DNA from: Streptomyces tanashiensis
GTDB lineage: Bacteria; Actinomycetota; Actinomycetes; Streptomycetales; Streptomycetaceae
DNA length: 64,000 bases
Direction: 5' to 3'
Assembly (NCBI RefSeq): GCF_014648895.1
Contig: NZ_BMRZ01000003.1
Coordinates: 186,001 to 250,000 of the forward strand
How positions within the stretch are numbered: position 1 is the first letter of the stretch; each line of letters starts with the position of its first letter. The notes under the pieces were generated by a model. That model was not told where the DNA came from, ran no database searches, and worked only from the letters and a program-made list of their open reading frames with translations. Made by a program: the position numbers and the translations under genes. Below, one piece after another: positions 27,055 to 37,692 of the stretch.

Positions 27055-28083
27055 GTGAGGGACACACGAGAGAGCCGGCTGCTCCTGGTGCTGCTGATCG
27101 CCATCGCGTTCGCACTGATCACGGTGGACATCCGCGGCGGTCAGGAGTCACCCGTCGACGGTGCCCGACAGGCCGCAGCGGCGGTCTTCGGGCCGGTCGA
27201 GAACGGTGTGGCGGCCGCCGTCGATCCCGTCGGCAACGCCATAGGCGCGGTACGGGACTCCGGCGAGCGGCACACCCGGATCGCCGCCCTGGAGAAGGAG
27301 AACGCCGAGCTCAAGGCGGAGCTCGGCAGCGACGACCGCAACCGCAACCGGCTGCACGAGCTCGACACCATGCTCAAGACCGCCGGCGCCGGGCAGTACG
27401 GCATCAAGGGTGCCCAGGTCATCGCCATAGGAGCGGCCCAGGGCTTCTCCTGGACCGTCACCATCGACGTCGGCGCCCGCGACGGCATCAAGCGGGACAT
27501 GACCGTGCTCAACGGCTCCGGCCTCGTCGGCCGCGTCACCACCGTCGGCCCCTCCACCTCCACGGTCCTCCTCGCCAACGACCCCGACTTCACCGTCGGC
27601 ACCCGCATGGAGAAGAGCGACGAACTCGGCTTCGCCACCGGCCAGGGCGACAGCCCCCTCCTCGTCCAGCTCCTCAACGGCAAGGCCAAGGTCAAGCCCG
27701 GCGACCGGCTCGTCACCTTCGGCTCCCGCGCCGACAAGCCCTTCGTGCCCGGCGTCCCGGTCGGCGAGGTCGTCCGCGTCGACCCGGCGGGCGGCGGCCT
27801 GACCCGCAACATCTACGTCCGCCCGTACGTCGGCTTCACCAAGCTCGACATCGTCGGCGTCGTCGTCCAGGCCCCGCGCTCCGACCCCCGCGACATGGTC
27901 CTCCCGCAGAAGCCCAAGCCCGCGCCGACCGTCACCGTCACGGTCACACCACCGCCACCGGACGGACAGCAGGCGAACCAGCAGAACCAGGGCCAGAATC
28001 AGGACCAGGCGGCACAGGGCCGTGACCAGAACGACGGCCAGGACCAGCAGGCGCAGCAGGACCAGGGGGGCGTGACACCGTGA
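27055..28083 (+). CDS. mreC: MreC, bitopic scaffold protein of the Mre complex
   Basis: 342 residues from GTG 27055. A short cytoplasmic N-terminus (VRDTRESR) leads to one transmembrane helix (about 9-25), a coiled coil (about 75-105, IAALEKENAELKAELG), the two beta-barrel domains (about 115-275), and a C-terminal tail. The tail from about residue 290 is unusual: PPPPDGQQ followed by about 40 Gln/Asn/Asp-rich residues, extracytoplasmic and probably disordered. MreC links MreB/MreD to penicillin-binding proteins. The stop overlaps the mreD start by four bases (GTGA). Confidence 0.95.
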   Translation: MRDTRESRLLLVLLIAIAFALITVDIRGGQESPVDGARQAAAAVFGPVENGVAAAVDPVGNAIGAVRDSGERHTRIAALEKENAELKAELGSDDRNRNRLHELDTMLKTAGAGQYGIKGAQVIAIGAAQGFSWTVTIDVGARDGIKRDMTVLNGSGLVGRVTTVGPSTSTVLLANDPDFTVGTRMEKSDELGFATGQGDSPLLVQLLNGKAKVKPGDRLVTFGSRADKPFVPGVPVGEVVRVDPAGGGLTRNIYVRPYVGFTKLDIVGVVVQAPRSDPRDMVLPQKPKPAPTVTVTVTPPPPDGQQANQQNQGQNQDQAAQGRDQNDGQDQQAQQDQGGVTP

Positions 28084-28748
28084 AGTTCAACCGCATCCTC
28101 CTCTCCGCCACCCTGATCGTGGTGGCCCTGGTCGTCCAGGTCTCCGTCCTCGCCCGCCTCCAGCTCCCCGGCGCCGTCCCCGACCTCGTCCTCCTCACCG
28201 TCGTCGGCCTCGCCCTCGTCTACGGACCCGTCGGCGGCTCCCTCATCGGCTTCACCGCCGGCCTGCTCGCCGACCTCGCCCCGCCCGCCGACCACGCCGC
28301 CGGCCGCTACGCCCTCGTGCTCTGCGTCATCGGCTACCTCGTCGGCCTCGCGAGGCCGGAGAACGGCCGGCTGACCTCCGCGACCGGCCCCATGGCCGTC
28401 GTCGTCGCCGCGGCCGTCGGCTCCACGCTCCTCTACGCGGGCGTCGGCGCCCTCGTCGGCGACACCGCCGCCCGCCATGTCGGCCTCGGCTTCCTGCTGT
28501 TCACCGCGGCCGTGTACGACCTGCTCCTCGCGCCCTTCACGGTGCCGCTCATCATGGCCCTGGCCCGCCGCGCGGAGAACGACCCGCTCGCCGACGCCGG
28601 CGGCGGCAACGGCGCCGACGTCGCCTCCGGCTGGCTCTCCTCCGGCACCGGCCTCAGGATCGGTGCCCAGCGCGGCGGACTGCGCGTGAAGGCCGCCCGG
28701 AGCCGCGCCTCACGCGCCGGACGCATCAAGGGAGTCAAGCGACTGTGA
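28080..28748 (+). CDS. mreD: MreD, integral membrane protein of the Mre complex
   Basis: 222 residues from GTG 28080, overlapping mreC by four bases. Five or six hydrophobic segments between residues 5 and 160 with the MreD pattern VLARLQLPGAVPDLVLLTVVGLALVYG and PVGGSLIGFTAGLLADLAPP. The cytoplasmic C-terminal 60 residues are basic and Ser/Gly-rich (ARSRASRAGRIKGVKRL), longer than E. coli MreD. Translationally coupled to mreC and followed after 19 bases by the PBP2 gene. Confidence 0.95.
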   Translation: MKFNRILLSATLIVVALVVQVSVLARLQLPGAVPDLVLLTVVGLALVYGPVGGSLIGFTAGLLADLAPPADHAAGRYALVLCVIGYLVGLARPENGRLTSATGPMAVVVAAAVGSTLLYAGVGALVGDTAARHVGLGFLLFTAAVYDLLLAPFTVPLIMALARRAENDPLADAGGGNGADVASGWLSSGTGLRIGAQRGGLRVKAARSRASRAGRIKGVKRL

Positions 28749-28767
28749 CCGAGGGGGCACCGGCAGC

Positions 28768-30981
28768 ATGAGCAACATCCCCGAGACAGGGCGGACCCCC
28801 CGGGTCCAGATCCGGCTCGTCGTCATCCAGATCCTCGTCTTCTCGCTGCTCCTCACCCTGGGGGGCCGGCTCTGGTACCTCCAGATCCGGAACGGCAAGG
28901 AGTACACGGACGAGGCCAAGAACAACCACGTCCAGCAGGTCGTCCAGCCCGCCGTCCGCGGCTCGCTCCTCGACGCCCGCGGCGTCCCGCTCGCCGACAA
29001 CGAGACCCGGCTCGTGGTCTCCGCGTCCCGCACCGAGCTGATGAAGATGAAGGACCGGGGCAAGGCCGTCCTGACCCGGCTCGCCGACGTCCTCGACATG
29101 AAGCCCGACGACGTCATCAACAAGATCCGGCTCTGCGACTCCAAGACGCCCAAGCCCTGCTGGAACGGTTCGCCCTACCAGCCGATCCCCGTCACCGACG
29201 AGGCCACCACCCAGCAGGCCCTCCAGATCCGCGAGCGCGCCGAGGACTTCCCCGGCATCACCGCCGAGCCCACCGCCGTCCGCCGCTACCCGGCCCCCGG
29301 CAAGTCCCGCACCTCGCAGGTCCTCGGCTACCTCTCGCCCGTCACCGACGCCGAGATCGAGAAGGCCAAGGACACCGACTCGCCGTTCCTCCGCTCCGAC
29401 CAGGTCGGCCGCTCCGGCCTGGAGCGCACGTACGACAAGGAACTGCGCGGCAAGGCCGGCGTCACCCGCTACGAGGTCGACAACCTCGGCCGCGTCATCG
29501 GCCAGGCCAAGAGCGACCCCGCCGTGCCCGGCTCCAACGTCGTCACCTCCATCGACGCCCGCGTGCAGGCGGTCGCCGAGTGGGAGCTGTACAACGCGAT
29601 GCTGGAAGCCCGCAAGACGTACGACAAGAACACCAGCGAGAACTACAAGGCCGACGCGGGCGCCGTCGTCGTCATGGAGAACAAGACCGGCCGCATCGTC
29701 GCCATGGCCTCCCAGCCCGACTACGACCCCAACGCCTGGGTCGGCGGCATCTCCGCCAAGGACTACGCCGCCCTCACCGGCAAGGACTCCAACTTCCCGC
29801 TCCTCAACCGGGCCATCCAGGGCCAGGCCGCCCCCGGCTCCATCTTCAAGGTCATGTCGACCACCGCCGCCGTCAACGCCGGATACGAGTTCAACGGCCG
29901 CTACCCGTGCCCGTCCTCGTACTCCATCGGCGGCCAGGTCTTCAAGAACTTCGAGTCCCAGGGCCACGGTTCCATCACCCTCGGCCAGGCCCTCGAGGTC
30001 TCCTGCGACACCGTCTACTACGCCCTCGCCCACCAGCAGTGGCTCAACGACGGCGGCATGAAGCCGAAGAAGGACGCCAAGGACTGGTTCTACCGGACGG
30101 CCCACCAGTTCGGCCTCGGCGCCGAGACCGGCATCGACCTCCCCAACGAGGTCACCGGCCGCGTCCCCGACCGCAAGTGGAAGCAGGACTTCTGGGCGGC
30201 CAACAAGGACTACTGGTGCAAGATCGGCAAGCGCGGCGGCACCTACGTCCAGCAGCTCTCCTACGAGAACTGCCTCGAAGGCAATCTCATGCGCGCCGGT
30301 GACTCCGTCAACTACTCCATCGGCCAGGGCGACACCCTCGTCACCCCCATCCAGATGGCCACCATCTACGCGGCCATCGCCAACGGCGGCACCCTCTGGA
30401 ACCCCACCGTCGGCAAGGCCGTCATCAGCCCCGACGGCAAGAAGGTCACCGAGATCAAGCCCAAGTCCCACGGCAGGCTCCCGATGACGGCGGAGACCCG
30501 CGGCTTGATAGAGGAAGCCCTCGCGGGAGTCGCCACCCGCGGCACCGCCGCCTGGCGATTCGGCGGCTGGCCGCAGGACAAGATCCCGATGCACGCCAAG
30601 ACGGGCACCGCCGAGGTCTACGGCAAGCAGACGACCTCCTGGTTCGCCACGTACACCAACGAATACACGATCGTCATGACGATCTCCCAGGGTGGCACCG
30701 GCTCCGGCGCCTCGGGCCCCGCCGTGCGCAACATCTACGACGCGCTCTACGGACTCGACGACGCCGGCAACCAGGACCTCAAGCGGGCCCTGCTGCCGCA
30801 GCCGCAGAAGACCCTGCCGAAGATCGAGGCCGACGGCTCCATCGACGCGCCGAAGATCAAGCCGTACGACCCCGAGGCACAGAAGGTCGACCCGGACGCG
30901 CCCCCGAAGACGCCGGACGGCACCAAGAAGCCGGACGACGACGACCAGACGCTCGCGGGCCCGCCCGCGCACCGGGACTAG
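28768..30981 (+). CDS. pbp2: Class B penicillin-binding protein 2 (transpeptidase, MrdA-type)
   Basis: 737 residues. N-terminal membrane anchor (about 13-35), the PBP-dimer/pedestal domain (about 60-290), then the transpeptidase domain. Active-site motifs: Ser358-Ile-Phe-Lys (APGSIFKVM), Ser412-Cys-Asp (the SxN position; SCD is usual in PBP2) and Lys611-Thr-Gly (HAKTGTAEV). It crosslinks peptidoglycan together with the RodA polymerase encoded next. The C-terminal 90 residues are Pro/Asp/Lys-rich and probably disordered. ATG 28768 is preceded by GAGGGGGC. Part of the mre operon; the RodA start follows after eight bases. Confidence 0.96.
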   Translation: MSNIPETGRTPRVQIRLVVIQILVFSLLLTLGGRLWYLQIRNGKEYTDEAKNNHVQQVVQPAVRGSLLDARGVPLADNETRLVVSASRTELMKMKDRGKAVLTRLADVLDMKPDDVINKIRLCDSKTPKPCWNGSPYQPIPVTDEATTQQALQIRERAEDFPGITAEPTAVRRYPAPGKSRTSQVLGYLSPVTDAEIEKAKDTDSPFLRSDQVGRSGLERTYDKELRGKAGVTRYEVDNLGRVIGQAKSDPAVPGSNVVTSIDARVQAVAEWELYNAMLEARKTYDKNTSENYKADAGAVVVMENKTGRIVAMASQPDYDPNAWVGGISAKDYAALTGKDSNFPLLNRAIQGQAAPGSIFKVMSTTAAVNAGYEFNGRYPCPSSYSIGGQVFKNFESQGHGSITLGQALEVSCDTVYYALAHQQWLNDGGMKPKKDAKDWFYRTAHQFGLGAETGIDLPNEVTGRVPDRKWKQDFWAANKDYWCKIGKRGGTYVQQLSYENCLEGNLMRAGDSVNYSIGQGDTLVTPIQMATIYAAIANGGTLWNPTVGKAVISPDGKKVTEIKPKSHGRLPMTAETRGLIEEALAGVATRGTAAWRFGGWPQDKIPMHAKTGTAEVYGKQTTSWFATYTNEYTIVMTISQGGTGSGASGPAVRNIYDALYGLDDAGNQDLKRALLPQPQKTLPKIEADGSIDAPKIKPYDPEAQKVDPDAPPKTPDGTKKPDDDDQTLAGPPAHRD

Positions 30982-30989
30982 GAGGACCC

Positions 30990-32189
30990 ATGACCGCACC
31001 CCACGGCTTCTCCGTCTCCCGGTACGCCCCCGAGCGGGGGACCCTCGCCAGACTGGCCGCCCGTGACTCGGTGCTGCGCCGGCTCGACTGGCCCATCCTG
31101 CTCTCGGCGCTCGCCCTCTCCGGCATCGGCTCCCTGCTCGTCTGGTCCGCCACCCGCGGCCGCACCGAGCTCAACAACGGCGACCCGTACTACTTCCTCT
31201 TCCGGCACGTGCTCAACACCGGCATCGGGCTCGCCCTGATGATCGGCACGATCTGGCTCGGCCACCGCACCCTGCGCGGCGCGGTGCCGATCCTCTACGG
31301 CCTCTCGATCGTGCTGATCCTCGCCGTCCTCACCCCGCTCGGCGCCACCATCAACGGCGCCCACGCGTGGATCGTCGTCGGCGGCGGCTTCTCCCTCCAG
31401 CCCAGCGAGTTCGTGAAGATCACGATCATCCTGGTCATGGCGATGCTCCTCGCCGCCAAGGTCGACGCCGGGGACCAGCTCCACCCCGACCACCGCACCG
31501 TCGCCAAGGCCCTGGCCCTGGCCGCGCTCCCCATGGGCATCGTCATGCTGATGCCCGACCTCGGCTCGGTCATGGTCATGGCCGTCATCGTGCTCGGCGT
31601 GCTGCTCGCCTCCGGCGCCTCCAACCGCTGGGTCCTCGGCCTCATCGGCGCCGGCGTCCTCGGCGCGGTCCTCGTCACCGCCCTCGGCATGCTCGACGAG
31701 TACCAGATCAACCGCTTCGCGGCCTTCGCCAACCCCGACCTCGACCCCGCCGGAGTCGGCTACAACACCAACCAGGCCCGCATCGCCATCGGCTCCGGCG
31801 GCCTCCTCGGCGCCGGCCTCTTCAAGGGCTCCCAGACGACCGGCCAGTTCGTGCCGGAACAGCAGACCGACTTCGTCTTCACGGTGGCGGGCGAGGAACT
31901 CGGCTTCGTCGGCGCCGGACTGATCCTCGTCCTCCTCGGCGTCATCCTCTGGCGCTCCTGCCGGATCGCCCGCGAGACCACCGAGCTCTACGGCACGATC
32001 GTCGCGGCCGGGATCATCGCCTGGTTCGCCTTCCAGTCCTTCGAGAACATCGGCATGACGCTCGGCATCATGCCCGTCGCCGGCCTGCCGCTGCCGTTCG
32101 TCTCGTACGGCGGGTCCTCGATGTTCGCCGTGTGGGTGGCGATCGGACTGCTCCAGTCGATCCGCGTACAGCGCCCGATGACGGCGTGA
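30990..32189 (+). CDS. rodA: RodA-type SEDS peptidoglycan glycosyltransferase
   Basis: 399 residues, about ten transmembrane helices; polymerizes lipid II and works with PBP2. ATG 30990 directly follows AGGAGGACCC, a strong ribosome site. Conserved SEDS features: the QPSEFVKI segment (LQPSEFVKITIIL), the catalytic Asp in PEQQTDFVFTVAGEELGF, and near the end GLPLPFVSYGGSSM. The Streptomyces literature also calls this gene sfr. Last gene of the mre/rod operon; the next gene has its own promoter overlapping the 20-base gap. Confidence 0.96.
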   Translation: MTAPHGFSVSRYAPERGTLARLAARDSVLRRLDWPILLSALALSGIGSLLVWSATRGRTELNNGDPYYFLFRHVLNTGIGLALMIGTIWLGHRTLRGAVPILYGLSIVLILAVLTPLGATINGAHAWIVVGGGFSLQPSEFVKITIILVMAMLLAAKVDAGDQLHPDHRTVAKALALAALPMGIVMLMPDLGSVMVMAVIVLGVLLASGASNRWVLGLIGAGVLGAVLVTALGMLDEYQINRFAAFANPDLDPAGVGYNTNQARIAIGSGGLLGAGLFKGSQTTGQFVPEQQTDFVFTVAGEELGFVGAGLILVLLGVILWRSCRIARETTELYGTIVAAGIIAWFAFQSFENIGMTLGIMPVAGLPLPFVSYGGSSMFAVWVAIGLLQSIRVQRPMTA

Positions 32190-32196
32190 CGGCGAC

Positions 32197-32208
32197 TAGA
32201 TTCGACCC
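32197..32208 (+). promoter_or_regulatory. CYTH-CHAD gene promoter -10 with leaderless start
   Basis: TAGATT, six bases, then ATG 32209. Confidence 0.55.
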
Positions 32209-33729
32209 ATGGGAACGGCGGAGACGAAGCGCGAGATCGAGCGGAAGTACGAAGCCACCGGAGACACTCCCGTACCGGACCTCACCCGGGTCCCCGGAGT
32301 CGCGACCGTCGTGGACCAGGGCGTCATGGAACTCGACGCCGTCTACTACGACACGCCCGACCTGCGCCTGGCCGCGGACGGTGTGACCCTCCGCCGCCGC
32401 ACCGGCGGGAGCGACGCCGGCTGGCACGTCAAGTTCCCCGTCGCCGCCGGCGTCCGCGACGAGATCAGGACCCCGCTCAGCGACACCCTGCCGGGTGAGC
32501 TGGCGGGGCTCCTCCGTTCCCGCGTCCGCGACGGAGAGGTCGTCCCCGCCGTCCGCCTCCGCTCCGCCCGCGACGTCCGCCACCTCCTCGACGCCGACGG
32601 CACCCTCCTCGCCGAACTCTCCGTCGACGCCGTCCACGCCGAACGGCTGCCCGGAGGGCCGGAGACCTCCTGGACCGAGATCGAGGTCGAACTCGCGGAC
32701 GACATCGACCCGGACCTCCTCGACGCCGTCGAGAAGCGCCTCCGGAAGGCCGGCATCCGCCCCTCCGCGGCCCCCTCCAAACTGGCCAGGGCCCTCACCG
32801 AGACCGGCGTGGAACCCAGGCCCCCGGCCACCCCCGGGAAACCCGGCACCGCCGCGGCCGTCGTCCTCGCCTACGCACGGGAACAGGCCGACGCGATCGT
32901 CGCGCTCGACCCCGCCGTACGACGCGACCTGCCGGACGCCGTGCACCAGCTCCGCGTCGCCTGCCGCCGGCTCCGCAGCGCCTTCAGGACCTACCGCCGC
33001 GTCCTCGACCGGGACCTCACCGACCCGCTCGGCGACGAACTGAAGTGGCTCGCGGGCGAACTCGGCGTCGCCCGCGACCAGGAGGTCCTCGACGCACGGC
33101 TGCGCGCCCGCGTCGCGAACCTGCCCCCCGAGCTCACCCTCGGCCCCGTCACGACCCGGCTGCGGCACCGGGACGCCGCGCTCGCCAGGAACGCCCGCCA
33201 CCAGGCCCTCGCCGCCCTCGACTCCGACCGGTACCTCGCCCTCCTCGACGCCCTCGAAGCACTCCTCGCCGACCCGCCGCTGCGCAAGGCCGCCCGCCGC
33301 GACGCGCGCGCGGTCCTCGCCCGCGCCGTGCGCAAGGACCACCACCGCCTCGGCGGCCGGATCGAACACGCCCTCACCCTCGACGCCGGCCACGAGCGCG
33401 ACCTCGCCCTCCACGAGGCCCGCAAGGCCGCCAAACGCGCCCGCTACGCCGCCGACGCGGCCGGCCCCGCCCTCGGCAAGCCCGCCGAGCGCCTCGCGAA
33501 ACGCCTCAAGGCCGTCCAGTCACTCCTCGGAGAACACCAGGACTCCGTCGTCGCCCGCGCCGCCCTCCGCGAATTCGGGATCATGGCCCAGGGGGTCGGC
33601 GAATCGGCCTTCACCTGGGGACTTCTGTACGGCCGCGAGGAGGCCGCGGCCGACGCGGCCGCGCGGGAACTGCCCCGGGTCTGGGCCCGGGCCTCGGCCC
33701 GAGGGCTTCGCGCGGATCCGACCCGCTGA
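32209..33729 (+). CDS. CYTH-CHAD domain protein (polyphosphate-related)
   Basis: 506 residues. The N-terminal CYTH (triphosphate tunnel) domain, about 1-200, begins with the ExExK signature EIERKYE and has alternating charged beta strands (WHVKFPVAAGVRDEIR, WTEIEVELADD). A C-terminal CHAD domain (about 215-500) is helical, with conserved His and Arg residues in DAVHQLRVACRRLRSAFRTY and a repeat of that pattern (HEARKAAKRARYAAD). CHAD domains bind polyphosphate; CYTH domains hydrolyse triphosphate substrates. No ppk or ppx gene is adjacent. Strong basic bias in the C-terminal half fits polyanion binding. Confidence 0.9.
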   Translation: MGTAETKREIERKYEATGDTPVPDLTRVPGVATVVDQGVMELDAVYYDTPDLRLAADGVTLRRRTGGSDAGWHVKFPVAAGVRDEIRTPLSDTLPGELAGLLRSRVRDGEVVPAVRLRSARDVRHLLDADGTLLAELSVDAVHAERLPGGPETSWTEIEVELADDIDPDLLDAVEKRLRKAGIRPSAAPSKLARALTETGVEPRPPATPGKPGTAAAVVLAYAREQADAIVALDPAVRRDLPDAVHQLRVACRRLRSAFRTYRRVLDRDLTDPLGDELKWLAGELGVARDQEVLDARLRARVANLPPELTLGPVTTRLRHRDAALARNARHQALAALDSDRYLALLDALEALLADPPLRKAARRDARAVLARAVRKDHHRLGGRIEHALTLDAGHERDLALHEARKAAKRARYAADAAGPALGKPAERLAKRLKAVQSLLGEHQDSVVARAALREFGIMAQGVGESAFTWGLLYGREEAAADAAARELPRVWARASARGLRADPTR

Positions 33730-33779
33730 GCACCGGGTACGCTTGAGAGTCGCCCCCTGCCAGCTCACGAAGGTTCGAG

Positions 33780-35711
<1,932 letters not shown>

Positions 35712-35720
35712 CGCTTGAGT

Positions 35721-35758
35721 GACGGCCCGGCGAAGGGGAAACCCTTTGCCGGGCCGTC
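35721..35758 (+). terminator. Terminator after the radical SAM gene
   Basis: 17-bp stem (GACGGCCCGGCGAAGGG left arm, one G-T pair) closed by a GAAA tetraloop, 10 bases after the stop codon. Confidence 0.92.
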
Positions 35759-35772
35759 GCGTCATTTCCGGC

Positions 35773-36435
35773 ATGAACACGGAGAAGAGCAGGTCGCAGC
35801 CCCAGAACGAGCCCGGGGGCTGCCTCACGGGGGTGGCCCGTGCGATCGCCCTCGTGGTGGTCCTGCCCGTCCGGCTCGTGTGGGACGCCCTCGTCTTCTG
35901 CCTGCGGCAGCTGTGGCGCTGGGTCCTCGCCCCGATCGGCCGAGTCCTCGGGTGGCTCATCCACCACCTGATCGTGATCCCGCTGCGGTTCCTGTGGGAG
36001 TGGGTGCTCGTCCCCGTCGGCCGGGCCCTCTGGTGGGTGATCGACCTGCTGGTCGTCACACCGCTGAAGTGGCTCTGGCGAGCGGTGCTCCTCCCCGTAC
36101 TCAAGGCGCTGTGGTGGGTCGTCGACCTGCTCGTCGTCACTCCGCTCGGCTGGCTGTGGCGGCATGTGCTCGCGCCCGTCGGGCGGGCGATCGGTGCCGT
36201 GCTCGCCTGGGCCTGGGACGTGGCCGGCCGCGTCTCGCGGGTCGTCGGCCGCGCGATCGGCTGGGTGTTGTGGAACGTGATCGGCCGACCCCTCGCCTGG
36301 ACGTACCGGGTGATCCTCACTCCGGTCGGCCACTGGCTGCGCACCTGGGTGTGGCGACCGGTCGCCGCCGCCGCGCGGGCCGTCCGCACCGCCGCCCGGG
36401 AGGTGCGCGCCGCCCTCTTCGGCGGACCCCGCTGA
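35773..36435 (+). CDS. Tryptophan-rich tandem-repeat amphipathic membrane protein, unknown function
   Basis: 220 residues from ATG 35773. After a polar N-terminus of about 18 residues the chain is built from 27-residue repeats at 47-73, 74-100, 101-127 and a partial copy from 128. Each runs LW-x-x-VL-x-P-V-G-x-(A/V)-L-W-W, then a DLLVVTPL-type strand. Earlier and later segments (LPVRLVWDAL, RVILTPVGHWLRTWVWRP) look like eroded copies. There are 22 or so Trp and regular Arg/Pro, giving hydrophobic faces with basic spacing. The protein is probably membrane-embedded or surface-lying, with no similarity to a known enzyme that I recognise. The ATG is only 14 bases after a terminator and has no clear ribosome site, so start and promoter are uncertain. 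Confidence 0.75.
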   Translation: MNTEKSRSQPQNEPGGCLTGVARAIALVVVLPVRLVWDALVFCLRQLWRWVLAPIGRVLGWLIHHLIVIPLRFLWEWVLVPVGRALWWVIDLLVVTPLKWLWRAVLLPVLKALWWVVDLLVVTPLGWLWRHVLAPVGRAIGAVLAWAWDVAGRVSRVVGRAIGWVLWNVIGRPLAWTYRVILTPVGHWLRTWVWRPVAAAARAVRTAAREVRAALFGGPR

Positions 36436-36517
36436 CCCGGCCCGGGGAACCGGAGGCGGCCCGGGCGCGTACTCTGGGTAGTACAACGAACGTCCCCGGC
36501 GCGGCGCCCGCCCCCGA

Positions 36518-36546
36518 GATCTCCCCGCGGAAGCGGGGGTGAACCG
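36518..36546 (+). repeat. Solitary type I-E CRISPR-like repeat unit
   Basis: A 29-base stretch with the core CCCCGCGGAAGCGGGG followed by GTGAACCG. Its form resembles type I-E CRISPR repeats (CCCCGC-N4-GCGGGG hairpin, then an AACCG-like 3' handle). Only one copy is present, with no spacers and no cas genes in the window. It sits in the leader of the DUF2344 gene and may be coincidental. Confidence 0.35.
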
Positions 36547-36623
36547 GGCGGGACCCCCAGGGCAACCCGTACATCTCGTGGACGGCGCGCACCCGCGCCG
36601 CCCCGCACCGAGGAGAAGAACCA

Positions 36624-37457
36624 CTGGGCAAGCGACAGCCCGAAGGCCCGCCGCCCGCACCGGCGGTGCAGCGCATCCGACTGCGCTACACCAAGCGCGG
36701 CCGCCTCCGGTTCACCAGCCACCGTGACTTCCAGCGCGCCTTCGAGCGTGCGCTGCGCCGTGCCGAGGTGCCCATGGCGTACTCGGCGGGCTTCACCCCG
36801 CACCCCAAGGTGTCGTACGCCAACGCCGCCCCGACGGGCACGGGCTCCGAGGCCGAGTACCTGGAGATCGCGCTCACCGAGGCCCGCGACCCGGAGACCC
36901 TGCGGGCCCTGCTCGACGAGTCCCTCCCGGCCGGCCTCGACATCACCGACGCCGTCGAGGCCCGGACCTCGGGTCTCGCCGACCGGCTCACCGCCTCCGT
37001 GTGGGAGCTGCGCCTGGAGGGCGTCGAGGTCGAGGACGCCGAGAAGGCCGTCGAGGCGTTTCTCGCGGCCGAGACGGTGGAAGTACAGCGCAAGACCAAG
37101 AACGGAGTCCGTACCTTCGACGCCCGTTCCGCTGTCACCGAGCTGACGGCCACCCGTCCCCAGGGCGATCCCCAGGGTGATAGGCCGCTGGACAGCGCCT
37201 GTGCGATACTGCGGCTGGTTGTTCGGCACGTGACACCTGCCGTGCGACCCGACGACGTCCTGTCCGGTCTCCGAGCTGTGGCCGACCTGGCGCCGCCGGT
37301 CCCCGCTGCGGTGACCAGGCTGGCGCAGGGGCTCTTCGACGAGGAGTCCGGCACGGTGACCGACCCGCTCGCGCCCGACCGCGAGGCAGTCACGGCCGCT
37401 TCACCCACGGCCGCCGCGACCGCCCCGGCGACGGCGCCGGGTACCGGTACCGCGTAG
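36624..37457 (+). CDS. DUF2344 / radical-SAM-associated protein (TIGR03936 type), probable CTG start
   Basis: 277 residues if initiated at CTG 36624, 263 from GTG 36666. The conserved core begins VQRIRLRYTKRGRLRFTSHRDF, followed by FTPHPKVSYANAAPTGTGSEAEYLE, the DUF2344 signature. CTG 36624 reads (M)GKRQPEGPPPAPAVQ and has AGGAGAAG ideally placed eight bases upstream, whereas GTG 36666 has no ribosome site; from memory, homologues also carry the GKRQPEG-type N-terminus. The partner radical SAM protein is at 33780-35711. The C-terminal 30 residues are Ala/Thr/Pro-rich. Function unknown, probably an accessory subunit for the radical SAM reaction. Confidence 0.85.
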   Translation: MGKRQPEGPPPAPAVQRIRLRYTKRGRLRFTSHRDFQRAFERALRRAEVPMAYSAGFTPHPKVSYANAAPTGTGSEAEYLEIALTEARDPETLRALLDESLPAGLDITDAVEARTSGLADRLTASVWELRLEGVEVEDAEKAVEAFLAAETVEVQRKTKNGVRTFDARSAVTELTATRPQGDPQGDRPLDSACAILRLVVRHVTPAVRPDDVLSGLRAVADLAPPVPAAVTRLAQGLFDEESGTVTDPLAPDREAVTAASPTAAATAPATAPGTGTA

Positions 37458-37692
37458 GGAGCGGTCGTCGTAGCGCCGCCCTGGTACTCGGGAGCCACCT
37501 GGGTCGGGCAGCGCACTGACCAGGAGACTTTCGCCAGGCCGTCCGCACAGGGCGTACGGAACCGGCGAGCCAGACATACAGCTCCCGTGCGGCGCCCGCG
37601 CCCCGGACGGCGGCACCGCGCCACAGGCGCGACCGTGCCGCCGGACCGGAACCAGGCGCGGCGCCCGGGAGCGTGACGGGAGAACCGCCCGC
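37458..37692 (+). other. GC-rich leader of the RNase E/G gene
   Basis: 235 bases without a credible ORF. It contains several self-complementary segments, for example GCGGCGCCCGCGCC near 37590 and GGCGCGGCGCCC near 37660, which can pair. In other bacteria the rne leader mediates autoregulation; here that is only a possibility. Confidence 0.4.
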
